NCBI GenBank assembly: GCA_029204225.1
Contig: CM055105.1
Location: 10,430,551 to 10,494,550 of the forward strand
Reading direction: 5' to 3'
Length of the DNA stretch: 64,000 nucleotides
DNA from: Diphasiastrum complanatum
Taxonomy: Eukaryota; Streptophyta; Lycopodiopsida; Lycopodiales; Lycopodiaceae
Below are positions 37,001-49,462 of the stretch, piece by piece. The position numbers and the translations under genes were made by a program. Position 1 is the first letter of the stretch. The number at the start of each line of letters is the position of its first letter. The notes beneath the pieces are model-generated. The model was not told the DNA's origin. It did no database searches and saw only the letters and a program-made list of their open reading frames with translations.

Positions 37001-37973
37001 ACTCATTTATGTAGATGACATCATCATTAGTGGAAATATTGTTGATGGTATTGAAAAAATCAAGATAGATCTATCCTTAGAGTTCAAGATGGTAGATCTA
37101 GGGTGTCTTCACTTCATCTTAGGCATAGAATTACTTAGAGGGTCTGATTTTATCTCTATAGGTCAAGTAAACTATGCTCAAAGTCTTTTGAAGAAGTTTA
37201 AGATGGAAGTATGCAAAAGTGTTGACACACCAATGGAGCAAGATGTAAAAGTGCCAAATGAAGATGATGAAAGATCCTTCATGGACATCACTTTGTTTAG
37301 GCAACTTATAGGTTCCTTAATGTGGATCACTATAACTAGACCAGATCTTAGCTTTAGTGTATGTAGGTTGAGCCAATCCATGCAAAAGCCATTGAATATC
37401 CATTGGAAAAAGGCTAAGAGGATTCTAAGATACATCTCGGGTACATTGGATTTTGGGATTCTATATAGAGGAGATGTGATTAACCTTCATGCATTTAGTG
37501 ATTCATATTTTGCAGGGGACAAGAGGGATAGGAAATCAACAAGTGACTATTCAACTTTCATAGGAGAAGGTGTGGTTTCATGGCTTTCAAAAAAGCAAGA
37601 AACTATATCTCTATCTTCAACCGAGGCCGAGTACAAAGCTTTGACAACCACTACAAAGGAGGTACTTTGGATCAAGAGATTATTGGTGGAACTAAAGATC
37701 ATGGATTCAGAGGAGGCACCAATCATCTACAATGACAATATATCAGTCCAACACCTTGCATCTAACCCAATCTTCCATGCAAGATCTAAGCACATTGAGA
37801 TATGCCATCACTTTGTGAGAGAAATGGTGCAAGCCAAGGAGATTGCTTTGGAGCATGTTCCAAGCAATGAATGTGTAGCTGATCTACTCACTAAACCACT
37901 TCAAAAGACACCTTTTATGAAGTTTAGATCATCACTTGGAGTGATTAGTAAATCAATGATTGAACCAAGCTAG
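34005..37973 (+). pseudogene. gag-pol: Copia A gag-pol, two nonsense codons
   Basis: 1323 codons in one frame with TAA at codon 399 (35199-35201) and codon 506 (35520-35522); no frameshift. Order: N-terminal DUF4219/UBN2 gag (NYSIWKVRMES), knuckle CYYCSKMGHYASEC, protease WWIDSGASSHM, integrase HHCC domain and DDE core (here QQNRVAE, Gly to Arg beside the catalytic Glu), RT YVDDIIISGN, RNase H SSTEAEYKAL and tether ECVADLLTKPL. B has TCA and GAA at the two stop positions, so both are private point mutations. SDSDF is SDSYF here. The sense codons otherwise follow B closely. Confidence 0.9.
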
Positions 37974-37987
37974 ATAGTGAGGAGGAG

Positions 37988-38669
37988 TGTTAAAAATTCA
38001 CAATTCTAGCTTGACTAGTTTTGGTCATATGACTTGTAAATAGTTAGATGTTCATGATGTGGCTTGTCACACGTGCCAAATAGCATAGGATTCCATTCAT
38101 AAGGATGTTCTCAAGTAGACCTAAGTGTTAGAACCTTTGGAATGAGTCCAAATTATGCTTAGATACAAGGGAGAAAAAATAGGAGCTATTTTTGGTAATT
38201 TTTGCATTGTTGAGGGATCTCCAAGATTCCAACCCTAACTTGGTAGGGATGAAAGATCCACCAAAATTAGCATTAGGGATAGGTTTAGGGCTACTCATAC
38301 CTGCCCAAAACCGTGATGGATCATGTATATATAGGTGATGATATCTCACCAAAATCAATCAAGCAATTTCATGTTTTTTCTCTCATAATGGTGCAATTGC
38401 TCTCTATGTTCATAATTGTTTGAGTACTTGTGATTACTAATGATTATAGGATTGAATGTAGGTCTGGTGTACAGTACTCAGACTGTGGGAAGCCATACTT
38501 TCACACGTGTGAAGCCTTCTTCAAGGATTTGGGCCATTTAGTGAGGTTCAAGCATAGATTTTTGATGGATTTTGATGGTTCAACTTGTGCTAATCTTATG
38601 AAATCATAATCTATTGTTTTCCTCATCATTTAAAGTGTTTTAGGATTCTTATTTGCTGTAATTTTTACA
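37988..38669 (+). repeat. 3' LTR of A
   Basis: 682 bp, TGTTAAAAATTC to TTTTTACA, after the purine tract GAGGAGGAG. Contains the TATA box and TTTCACACGTGTGAAG near 38499. Confidence 0.9.
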
Positions 38670-39093
38670 AAATGGCCTCCTTATATAGTTGAGGAGGGAG
38701 GGCAATCTTGGCTCTCATTGGCCTATTTACAATGGCATCCTAGTCCTTCAAACTAATTGAACTTCAATCTAATGGTTCATTAGGAAAAGGCCAAAATCAC
38801 ATGATTCATGTGAGTTTGAGAGAATTTCTTTTAACTTAGAACCTTATGAACTTGACCTTGGGCTTTTTAATTAGTTTATTCTAACTAAGGCCCCAAGTCT
38901 CTTATTCAAGTTCTACCTAACCATTTTGTGTGCTCATTGGGTTGGGCTTACACACGCAGGACACAAGTGCCCTTACACTTATTATTCTAATTGTACACTA
39001 TACTGTGGCGAGGCCCACTAGTAAGGCTTGGCCAACAGTATTTCAAGTGGTGGGACCCACTTGTTCATTATTGTGCAGGAAATACCCACAACA
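38670..39093 (-). repeat. J-family LTR fragment
   Basis: Read from 39093: TGTTGTGGGTATTTCCTGCACAATAA, aligned with 30408 onward through AAGTGGGTC and GGCCAAGCCTTAC (first word split as TGTTGTGGG and TATTTCCTGCAC). It interrupts RT of copia D after GCKWVF and ends at the LTR of A. Confidence 0.75.
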
Positions 39094-39876
39094 TGAATAC
39101 CCACTTACATCCGATCACATGCAAGTTGTTTGGTGGCTCCACAAGCTCCCATGTATTATTTAACATCAAGGCTTCAAATTCTTGGGTCATTGCTTCAACC
39201 CACTCCTTGGATTGAAAAGCTTCTTGGACATCCTTAGGATCTTCATCTGATATAAAAAGTGCATGATAGGAACTTTCACTTTCCACTTGCCTCCTCCTTC
39301 ATCATATGTGAGCCTCCTTGGCTCAGATCTTGCTTGTGTAGATCTTCTGGGTGCTCCTCCTCAAGCCTCGACCTCACCTCTTCTTGAACAACATCAAGAT
39401 TGATGATTGATATTGCATGAGTCTCTTTGATCTATGCATCATCCAAGTTAAAATTCTGATCTTCATGGAAGACCACATCTCTACTAGCAACATTTTTGTC
39501 AGTAGAGGGCAAATAAATCTTGTATGAAAGCATACACAACCAAAAATCCTAAGATGATCTACCTTAGGCTTTTTCTTATACAACATCTCAAATGGTTTCT
39601 TTACTCCTATTGCAAGATTTGGAAGCCTATTACAAAGATAGTTTGCACATGCAACTGCCTCTCCCCAAAATTCTTTAGGCAGAAAAACTTCCAGCCTAAT
39701 GGCTTTTGCACATTCACACAAAGTTCTATTTTCTCTATCAGCAACTCCATTTTGTTGAGGAGTATATGAAGAAGAGAACTCTCTTTGAATACCCTCTCTC
39801 TCACAAAAGTCTTTAAACTTATTGGAAGTGTATTCCCCTCCACTATCATTTCTTAAAGCTTTTAATTTGAAAGGAA
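39094..39876 (-). pseudogene. pol: Copia D integrase core and RT start
   Basis: Begins at FKLKALRNDSGGEY next to the B insertion, then SYTPQQNGVAD, LCECAKAIRLEV, WGEAVACANYLCNRLP and IFGCVC. After a frame change it continues as SKEWVEAMTQEFEAL and NTWELVEPPN, ending at GCKWVF. The catalytic Glu context is NGVADREN, with Asp where Glu is expected. Confidence 0.8.
39872..39876. other. Target duplication of B (left)
   Basis: AGGAA, repeated at 46037-46041. Confidence 0.85.
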
Positions 39877-40559
39877 TGTAAAAATTACAGCAAATAAGGA
39901 TCCTAAAACACTTGAAATGATGAGGAAAACAATAGATTATGATTTCATAAGATTAGCACAAGTTGAACCATCAAAATCCATCAAAAACCTATGCTTGAAC
40001 CTCACTAAATGGCCCAAATCCTTGAAGAAGGCTTCACACGTGTGAAAGTACGGCCTCCCACAGTCTGAGTACTGTACACCAGACCTACATTCAATCCTAT
40101 AATCATTAGTAATCACAAGTACTCAAACAATTATGAACATAGAGAGCAATTGCACCATTATGAGAGAAAAAAACATGAAATTGCTTGATTGATTTTGGTG
40201 AGATATCATCACCTATATATACATGATCCATCACGGTTTTGGGCAGGTATGAGTAGCCCTAAACCTATCCCTAATGCTAATTTTGGTGGATCTTTCATCC
40301 CTACCAAGTTAGGGTTGGAGTCTTGGAGATCCCTCAACAATGCAAAAATTACCAAAAATAGCTCCTATTTTTTCTCCCTTGTATCTAAGCATAATTTGGA
40401 CTCATTCCAAAGGTTCTAACACTTAGGTCTACTTGAGAACATCCTTATGAATGGAATCCTATGCTATTTGGCACGTGTGACAAGCCACATCATGACCATT
40501 TAACTATTTACAAGTCATATGACCAAAACTAGTCAAGCTAGAATTGTGAATTTTTAACA
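39877..40559 (-). repeat. 3' LTR of B
   Basis: 683 bp; minus strand TGTTAAAAATTC...TTTTTACA. Contains the palindrome TTCACACGTGTGAA at 40033-40046. Confidence 0.9.
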
Positions 40560-40573
40560 CTCCTCCTCACTAT

Positions 40574-43500
40574 CTAGCTTGGTTCAATCATTGCTTTACT
40601 AATCACTCCAAGTGATGATCTGAACTTCATAAAAGGTGTCCTTTGAAGTGGTTTAGTAAGTAGATCAGCTACACATTCATTGCTTGGAACATGCTCCAAA
40701 GCAATCTCCTTGGCTTGCACCATTTCTCTCACAAAGTGATGGCATATCTCAATGTGCTTAGATCTTGCATGGAAGATTGGGTTAGATGCAAGGTGTTGGG
40801 CTGATATATTGTCATTGTAGATGATTGGTGCCTCCTCTTAATCCATGATCTTTAGTTCCACCAATAATCTCTTGATCCAAAGTACCTCCTTTGTAGTGGT
40901 TGTCAAAGCTTTGTACTCGGCCTCAGTTGAAGATAGAGATATAGTTTCTTGCTTTTTTGAAAGCCATGAAACCACACCTTCTCCTATGAAAGTTGAATAG
41001 GCACTTGTTGATTTCCTATCCCTCTTGTCCCCTACAAAATCTGAATCACTAAATGCATGAAGGTTAATCACATCTCCTCTATATAGAATCCCAAAATCCA
41101 ATGTACCCGAGATGTATCTTAGAATCCTCTTAGCCTTTTTCCAATGGATATTCAATGGCTTTTGCATGGATTGGCTCAACCTACATACACTAAAGCTAAG
41201 ATCTGGTCTAGTTATAGTGATCCACATTAAGGAACCTATAAGTTGCCTAAACAAAGTGATGTCCATGAAGGATCTTTCATCATCTTCATTTGGCACTTTT
41301 ACATCTTGCTCCATTGGTGTGTCAACACTTTTGCATACTTCCATCTTAAACTTCTTCAAAAGACTTTGAGCATAGTTTACTTGACTTATAAAGATAAAAT
41401 CAGACCCTCTAAGTACTTCTATGCCTAAGATGAAGTGAAGACACCCTAGATCTACCATCTTGAACTCTAAGGATAGATCTATCTTGATTTTTTCAATACC
41501 ATCAACACTATTTCCACTAATGATGATGTCATCTACATAAATGAGTAAAAGTACAATACCAACGTCATCAAACTTAATGTAAAGAGTGGGATCATATTCA
41601 CTTTGAACAAAAGAAAGTGAAATAAGATAGCAATGTAGTCTTGAATTCCAAGATCTTGAGGCTTGCTTCAAGCCATAGATGCTTCTTTGGAGATGGCATA
41701 CTTTGTTCTCCATTCCATGCTTGATGAACCCTTGTGGCTGCTCCATATAGATATCCTCTTCCAAAAAACCATTCAAGAAAGCATTAGAGACATCCATTTG
41801 ACATAGAATCCATCCAAAATGTGATGCAAGTGCAATGATTAGTCTTATTGTGACCATCTTGGCCACGGGTGCAAAAGTTTCCTCATAGTCTATCCCTCTC
41901 TCTTGAGCATAACCTTTTGCAACTAATCTTGCTTTATGTTTGTTAACACTCCCATTTGCATTCAACTTAAGCTTGAAGACCCACTTGCATCCTATTACAT
42001 TCCTTTGAGGTCTCTCAACAAGCAACCAAGTTTCATTCTCAATCAAGGCATCATACTCATCCAACATAGCTTTATACCATTCTTTGGAGTTCAATGCATC
42101 TTCAACATTAGAAGGTTCTTCAAAACTAGATAAAGCATAAGAAGTGGATGAGATACCCTCAACTTGCTGTCCTTTGCCTTGATATGTGAGCCTTGATGGC
42201 TCCACTTTTGCCCTTGAAGATCTCCTTGGTGTGATAGGTGGGTTTGGTGCTTGCTCCTCCATGAGCTCCTTCTCAAAACCAAGATCTTGCTCCTCGGCCA
42301 TCTTCTTCTTGATTGTTGGAGCACTTGAGCATTCTTCAAGCATATGCATATGATGTTCATCAAAGATGACATCCCTTGAAACAACAAATTTGTTGAAGGA
42401 TGGAAGATAGACTTTGTAGCCCTTGCTTGAGCTTGCATATCCAAGCATGATCCCTCTTGTGGAAGATGGATCCTCCTTGGTTCTTGTTTCTAATGGCACA
42501 TGCACATAACATATACACCCAAAAACTTTCAAGTGATTAGGATTGGGTTTCTTTCCATACAACATCTCATAAGGAGTTTTGCCTTCAATTGCTTTGCAAG
42601 ACACCCTATTCATCAAGTAGTTTGCACATACAAGAGACTCACCCCAAAAGGATTTGGGCAAACAAGCATCTAATCTTAAAGCCTTAGAACATTCACATAA
42701 TGTTCTATTCCTTCTTTCAGCAACTCCATTTTGTTGAGGAGTGTAAGGACAAGAAGTCTCTTTCTTGATCCCTTCCTCCTCACAAAAGGCCTTGAACTCA
42801 TTGGAGATGAATTCTCCACCATTGTCACTTCTAAGAATCTTGATGCTATGATTATGATGCTTTTCCACAAACAACTTGAACTTTACAAAAGTATCAAATA
42901 CTTGAGACTTGAAGGAAAGTAAGAACACCCAACAATATCTTGAGTAGTCGTCAATGAAGGTTAAAAACATGGATGAACCTCCATTAGATTTGGTGCTAGC
43001 AATGTGCACATCCGAGTGTATGAGTTCAAGAGGATGAGATGACTTTGTGATGGAGTTAGGAAACACCTTCTTATGTGCCTTGGATAAGGCACAAGCTTCA
43101 CAAACCTTGTCTTCCTTCCCAATAGACCTTGGTAGGCCTAAAGCATACTCCTCCTTGATCATAGCCTCCATGGAACCCGAGTTGACATGTCCAAGTCTTT
43201 TGTGCCATAAAGTAAAGGTAGATATCTTGCTCTTCTCGGCCAACATGACAACATTAGTATCCACAAATGCATCCAGCTTATAAAGTTTGCCAAGTCTAGT
43301 GCCCTTAGCCACTATCTTACCCTTCTTCTTGATGAAACATTCATTTGAAGCAAAGTCAACATTGAAACCATTGTCTACCATTTGGCCAACACTTAGTAGA
43401 TTCTTTGTTATTGTAGGAATGTACAAAACACCTTCTATGTTGATCTTTTTGGAAGATCCTAAGCAAAGGGGAATGCTACCAACTCCTTCAATCTTACAAG

Positions 43501-44542
43501 CTTCATCATTTGCTGTATAGATAGACTTTATAGGTCCATCATAAGATAAGAGAGAAGAGAAAAACTCCCTTTTACTAGTCATGTGTGAACTAGCACCCGA
43601 GTCAATCCACCAAGGATCTTCTCCTTTGAAGCTTGTTGAAGAAAATATGGACATCATGAGAGAGTCCTCATGTGAACTCTCCTCCTCCTCCTCTTTGCTC
43701 ATGTTGGCTTGGCTTTGATCTTGCTTCCTCTTGAAGCATTCCGAGGCATAATGCCCCATCTTGCTACAATAGTAGCACTTCACCTTTGATTTGTCCTTCT
43801 TGACTTTGGTGGTTGATGGAGATGCCTTTGGGGGTCCTTCTTGATCCTCAAGCTTTGTAGACTTCTTGAATGTTGATCCTTTGCCTTTGGACTTGCCTTT
43901 GCCTTTGGTGAAGAGAGCTTGGTCATCTCCACCTTGGATGGAAAGCCTATCCATCCTCTCTTGCATTTGGCTCCTTCTTGATTCCTCGGCCATGAGCGTG
44001 CCTTGGAGTTCTTCAAGTATGGGTAGCTTACCCATAATTGTATATCCCTGAACCAAATTGTCAAATTCAAAGCTTAGTCCATTCAATATGAGTTGAACAA
44101 GCTCTTCATCCTTGATAGGGTCACCTATAAAGGCTAGCTCTTTGTTCAATTCCTTTACTCTTAGGACAAAAGTATGTGCACTCTCTCCTTTCTTTTGATA
44201 GCTTCTATAGATTTTATTCTTCAAAGCTAACATTCTAGTTTGGTTCTTGGATTCATAGACCTTTTGCAAAGTCTCCCAAGCATCTTGAGCTGAAGTGCAA
44301 TCTCCTACCTCTCTTAAGAGTTCATTTGCAACATTCATTTTTATGCAATGTAGTGCAACATTGCACCTCTTGATGTATTTGGCTTTTTCTTGAGGATGAA
44401 TAGGTTCACCCTCCTTACCATTTACAATTTCCATCAGATCTTGCATGATCATGATAGATTCCATTCTAACTTTCCATATGGAATAGTTAGTTTTGTTGAA
44501 CCTTTCATTAGTATCCAAAAGATATGCATTTATAGATGCCAT
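40574..44542 (-). pseudogene. gag-pol: Copia B gag-pol, one late stop
   Basis: One frame of 1323 codons; a TAA (TCA in A) at 40838-40840 ends the protein after 1234 residues, in RNase H, and the last 87 codons continue in frame. Domains: gag with NYSIWKVRMES near residue 20, knuckle CYYCSKMGHYASEC near 257, protease WWIDSGASSHM near 310, integrase zinc domain LWHKRLGH...CEAC, core with PQQNGVAE intact, RT with QMDVSNAFLNG and YVDDIIISGN, RNase H with SDSDFVGD and SSTEAEYKAL. The lost piece includes the last RNase H Asp region and the tether. All other catalytic motifs are intact. Confidence 0.95.
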
Positions 44543-45340
44543 CTAGTCTCCTAATCAAGGACTTGACACAAATGAAGGTTACTTCTATTGATTTGATTGA
44601 AGGTCTACCTTATCCCACTTCTTAGGGACCTGAAAAGATCAGTAATAGACTTCCTATAAAGATCTAAGAATGATCTCTAACAAAATCAAATCATAGAATA
44701 CTAGAAACAATGCACTTGCTTGATTGAAGTAGACAATACTAGTAGAATTGCCCCTCTTTCTATAAAGAACATTAAAGCTTCCAAATGATCTGATAAAGAG
44801 TGAATTTCAGCAACCTAATATACTTCCAAAATCACTTGTAAAAGATCTAAATGGAACTTAATGAGGATGCAACACAATCTACTATCCAATCACAAGCAAA
44901 AAATGATCAAAATTGATGAAAAATTGATCTAATTTGGTGCATAAGTCAAGCAATGGTTGGACTGAACCTAAATCACTTTAGGAGGTGCCTACTACACCTT
45001 AGAACAGCCTTGAAGAGTCCCCAAAACTCTGATCTTCCCTCTCCTTGAATGCTAGAAAGCCTTCTCTATGAAATCACCTCCAAAACTCGCTTAGAAATCA
45101 ATGCTTGGAGCAAGCAAAACTTGCTATCTTGGTAATGTGAATTGAATTCAACTTTGCCTCTGGTTTTAGACACCTAAACACCTGCAAATGAAGTCACACA
45201 ACACCAATCTCCAATGTATTTGACTCACTTTGAGTTCTAGAATCAATACTAGATGCTAAGATCCAATCTACACAAGATTTAGATCAAAAATTGTGATAAA
45301 ATTGAATGCAAACAAAGGATTTAGTTCATTTCAGCCTTTA

Positions 45341-45353
45341 GGATCTGATACCA
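45341..45353 (-). other. Primer binding site of B
   Basis: Minus strand TGGTATCAGATCC, one mismatch from TGGTATCAGAGCC, directly next to the LTR. Confidence 0.8.
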
Positions 45354-46036
45354 TGTAAAAATTACAGCAAATAAGGATCCTAAAACACTTGAAATGATGA
45401 GGAAAACAATAGATTATGATTTCATAAGATTAGCACAAGTTGAACCATCAAAATCCATCAAAAACCTATGCTTGAACCTCACTAAATGGCCCAAATCCTT
45501 GAAGAAGGCTTCACACGTGTGAAAGTACGGCCTCCCACAGTCTGAGTACTGTACACCAGACCTACATTCAATCCTATAATCATTAGTAATCACAAGTACT
45601 CAAACAATTATGAACATAGAGAGCAATTGCACCATTATGAGAGAAAAAAACATGAAATTGCTTGATTGATTTTGGTGAGATATCATCACCTATATATACA
45701 TGATCCATCACGGTTTTGGGCAGGTATGAGTAGCCCTAAACCTATCCCTAATGCTAATTTTTGTGGATCTTTCATCCCTACCAAGTTAGGGTTGGAATCT
45801 TGGAGATCCCTCAACAATGCAAAAATTACCAAAAATAGCTCCTATTTTTTCTCCCTTGTATCTAAGCATAATTTGGACTCATTCCAAAGGTTCTAACACT
45901 TAGGTCTACTTGAGAACATCCTTATGAATGGAATCCTATGCTATTTGGCACGTGTGACAAGCCACATCATGACCATTTAACTATTTACAAGTCATATGAC
46001 CAAAACTAGTCAAGCTAGAATTGTGAATTTTTAACA
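45354..46036 (-). repeat. 5' LTR of B
   Basis: 683 bp. TATA box (TATATATAGG on the minus strand) near 45690-45700; palindrome at 45511-45524. This LTR would drive minus-strand transcription of gag-pol. Confidence 0.9.
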
Positions 46037-47659
46037 AGGAAACTACTTCTCTACATAAGCTTTAAAAGTAAGAAAAACATCATAAACCATGGCATTTGAA
46101 GACAACATATAGATCCAAGAATATCTTGTATAATTATCTACAAAAGAGACAAAGCAACTAGCTCCTCCTTTGCTCTTAGTTGATGAGAAATGAACATCTA
46201 AGTGTACAAGTTCAAATGGTTGTTTTGTCTTTATACTTGATCTAGGAAAAGGCCTTTTGTGTGACTTTACCAGCACACAAGCTTCACAAGGTAGAAGCTC
46301 CTTTGATAGTGTCTTTGGTAGACAACAACTTTTCCTTCTTTGACCATAGATTGCATGGCTTTGAAATTGGGATGACCCAATCTCTTGTGCCACAGATCCT
46401 CCTGTAGAACCTTGGTCTCATAAGCATTATATGAAATGTCAGCACTCTCCCTAGAATCTAGTTTGTACAACTTACCAATTCTAGATCCTCTAGCAATAAC
46501 TTCATTTTCTCTTGAGATTATACACTTGTCAATTTGAAACTTGACATCCAATCCACTATCAAACAACTATCCTACACTAATGAGATTCTTAGTCAATCTA
46601 GGTACATAAGGTACATCATGTAAGCAAAAAGATTTTGATGATGATGCATATAATGGAATGCTACCTATTCCTTCAATCCTACACTCTACATCATTAGCAT
46701 TATAGATTGACCTTTTTGCACCTAGATATGGCATGAGATTAGTAAAAGAGTTCCTAGAACTAGACATATGGGAACTAGCCCCACTATCTATCCACCAGAC
46801 TTCTTCATTCTTAAAATGAAAAGATGAAAAAGTAGACATCATTAATGAATCCTCTCTTTCACTCTCTACATCCTCACACTCATCCTCATTAGTAAAGTTA
46901 GCTTGCTTAGATTGGTTCTTCTTCTTGAAACAATTTGATGCATAGTGTCCTTTCTTGCCACATAAAAAACACTTGATCTTTGACAGCTTCTTCTTGCCAC
47001 TGATGTTGCACCTTGTGAGGACTGATCCTCACAACATTCTTTGGGTTTGTCCTTCTTGAAGTGTTGTTGTCCTTTGCCCTTGCCTCTTGACTTGTCTCTT
47101 ATGAAGAGTGCTTTATCATCTCCACCATCTTTCAACAAAAGTCTGTTGATCCTTAGCATCTTGTTCTCTTGCCTGTTTTCTTCAGCAATGAGAACACCTT
47201 GCAGTGTCTCCAAGGATGGAAGATCCTCTCTGACAACATAAGTCTGCACAATATTGTCATACTCATCTCTAAGTCCATTTAGGACTACTTGAATAAGTTC
47301 TTTGTTCTTAAGCATCACTAATACCAGCTAACTCTTGATGAAGATCCTTAACTCTCATGACATATGATGAAGCACTCTCATCTACTCTCTGATAACTTAG
47401 AAATATTTGGTTTCTAAGTGTAAGCAATCTAGAAGTATTTTTGATTTCATAGATTGTTTTTAGAGTATCCCAAGCTTCCTTGGAAGTGGTGCATGTACTG
47501 ATCTCTCTTAAAACTTTATTGGTAACATTCATTTTTATAAAATGAAGGGCAATTTTGGTTCGTTTGTGAAATGCTGCAGCTTCATTAGCTCCACATTGCA
47601 TAATTGGAAGATGTTAATCTCTCACTGTGCTCTAAGAAATGTGAACCAGATGAAGACAT
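46037..47659 (-). pseudogene. gag-pol: Copia D gag, protease and integrase N-terminus
   Basis: Starts MSSSGSHFLEHSERLTSSNY at 47659, then a deletion and frame change. Gag core NKVLREISTCTTSKEAWDTL and LIAEEN; knuckle region near 46900 is frameshifted; protease WWIDSGASSHMS at 46790; LTKNLISVG, a stop, then LWHKRLGHPN and CEACVLVKSHK (integrase zinc domain). It reaches YVEK, then TAG, at the B insertion. The reading resumes on the far side of B, proving one original gene. Confidence 0.8.
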
Positions 47660-47946
47660 CTTCTTGGTGAGAAATTTTAGTAATGATAAAAAATGGAGCT
47701 GAAAGGATGTTGCTTGCTATCTCAGTCTAGGATCTAGCACATATGTTGATCCACCCTATGAAATCTAGCAATAGATGTGAGAACAAATTCTCAACATAGA
47801 AAATCAATCTATCTTGAATTTGGATCTTGCTTCAGTCACAAAAGAAGAAGCACATGCAAGCAAGAAGTCTATCTCTCCCACGAGTTTCAATGTATGATAA
47901 ACTCTCTAGGAACTTACTTTCAACTCAAACACAATAATATGTGTGA

Positions 47947-48633
47947 AAGCAGATATCATTCTCAGCTCAGACCATCAAGGGAAAAGAACTGCAAGCCTTA
48001 CCCACTCTCCAATCACAACCGGAGTGGCAACAACAATTATTTGAGAGAGACCTTGCGGCCATCAGGGCTTACATGACGAGTCCGCAACAGTTACGGGTGA
48101 ACGCGCATTTTCTACCATGTCCAAGAAGATCCAAATGGGCGGAATGCGGCACTCCTCTGGACCAGATCACACTGCACGATTTCAACAAGCCAATCATCAA
48201 ATCCGAATATGGGTGGACTACGGATGTAGATGCCATAAGGGCTCTCTCCGCATTCGCCAGTCACTACATCAATTGCCCCGATCCCACAGTCCGCGCGGCA
48301 GCCACTTATGCTCGGGACTTAGAATATTTAATGGGCATTGAAACAAAATAAGATTATTTCCTTCCCTCCATATTTTTTGATCCAAATAAGGCGCTAGCTT
48401 CCGACGAAGTCGAAGACCAGCTGCCAGTCGCTCGCATATATTATCGAGCTGCATTCCTTGGAGATCCCTGGACAAAACGATTCCAAGCATGGGTGGATCA
48501 GGAATGGCTGACAAGAGTCCACAAGTCCTTCCACACGCCAAAGGACTCGAAGAAACTGGACCATCTCAACTTCATGGAAGATGTTATGGGCTATCTGATC
48601 CACCAGAGGCAGTCCAAGAGAACGCTATACTAA
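47947..48633 (+). pseudogene. Unrecognised ORF in element K
   Basis: Open from 47947 to a TAA at 48633 except for one TAA at 48349-48351; about 227 residues. Composition is soluble and alpha-helical looking, with KELQALPTLQSQPEWQ, HDFNKPIIKSEYGW, SAFASHYINCPDPTVRA, RIYYRAAFLGDPWTKRF and LNFMEDVMGYLIHQ. No zinc knuckle, protease or membrane segment. It is more GC-rich than its surroundings. It sits directly before the hairpin and LTR of K, where a gypsy element would have its last gene. It could be a gag C-terminal part, an extra ORF, or a captured host fragment; I cannot decide. Confidence 0.5.
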
Positions 48634-48640
48634 ACGGCAG

Positions 48641-48660
48641 AGTGCCGAGGGACCGGCACT
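48641..48660 (+). other. Conserved hairpin before K LTR
   Basis: AGTGCCGAGGGACCGGCACT, identical to 30370-30389, again 18 bp before the LTR start. Confidence 0.8.
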
Positions 48661-48678
48661 ACTTCAAGCCGTGGATCC

Positions 48679-49462
48679 TATTGGGGGTATTCCCAACAAA
48701 GTGTAAATAAATAAAATCCTCCAATAAAATGTGTTGCGAGGGCATGTCATCCTATGTGTATAAGCTCATGGCCCAATGAGCACGCAATTAAAGTTGTAAA
48801 TAAAATAAACCTGACTTGGGCCTTGGAATTAAAATAAAACCAGAGGCCCAATGTCATTTTTAAATTTAGAGATTACTTTTTAGAGTTGGGTCCAAATTGG
48901 GACTCACATGAATCTTGTGATTTCTAATGTACTTTTTGTGGACCCTTGGATCAAGTTGGGTCCAAGATGAATGGATAGAATCATTGTGAATAATAGCCAA
49001 CAGGATTGAGGGGCAAGGGCCTTTCCCATTTTATAAAAAGGCACCATTTGTACACTATTTCCATGCTTAATGAGAAGGAGGAAACTCTACCAATTTTGGA
49101 ACAGAAGCATCCTCATTTGCAATTCAATGCTTGCTATTGCTCTTGTTGTTTCCATTTGCTTTCAACTCATGCTTCTTGGTTTCAATAGTTTAAGTTTCTC
49201 CTTTAGCAAGTACAATGTGCATTTGAGCTAACCTCCACCCTCACTCTCTATCTCTCTCTCTTTCTCTTCTCAATCTCTTCTTCTCCATTCCTTCTCTTCA
49301 ACCAAAACCATGATGAATGTTAGTGTAGAGGAGTAGAGTTAAAGAGGAGTAGTATAGTGGTGAGTAGATCTAAGGGAGAAAGTAGGAAACTAACTAAAAG
49401 TAGCATCTATGCTTAGTTAGGTACCTATCCAGTGATCTAACCCTTGTTGACAAGCGAGAGGG
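48679..49462 (+). repeat. K family LTR, 3' end cut
   Basis: Begins TATTGGGGGTATTCCC (TG to TA at the first dinucleotide, compared with 29172). TATAAAAAGG near 49032 is a likely TATA box. It is joined at about 49462 to copia I coding sequence. Confidence 0.65.

Larger units (their letters stand above)
32734..38669 (+). mobile_element. Copia A, 5' LTR truncated
   Basis: Truncated left LTR (32734-33202), primer site, complete-length gag-pol with two stops, purine tract and full 3' LTR (37988-38669). Same family as B (39877-46036) but opposite strand. The right LTR abuts an inverted J-family LTR fragment. Confidence 0.9.
39877..46036 (-). mobile_element. Copia B, structurally complete
   Basis: 6160 bp with 683-bp LTRs at both ends, perfect 5-bp target duplication AGGAA, primer site and a full-length polyprotein frame with one stop. 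It inserted in the integrase gene of D. The LTRs differ at a few positions (for example TTGGAGTCTTGG against TTGGAATCTTGG; TTTTGGTGG against TTTTTGTGG), so the insertion is fairly recent but not new. Confidence 0.95.
39094..47946 (-). mobile_element. Copia D, interrupted twice
   Basis: Gag start near 47659, gag/protease/integrase fragments to 46042, then element B, then integrase and RT start at 39876-39094, where the J-family LTR fragment cuts it. LTRs not found: the 5' side merges into family K sequence near 47.95 kb. Several frameshifts show it was dead or decaying when B arrived or soon after. Confidence 0.75.
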
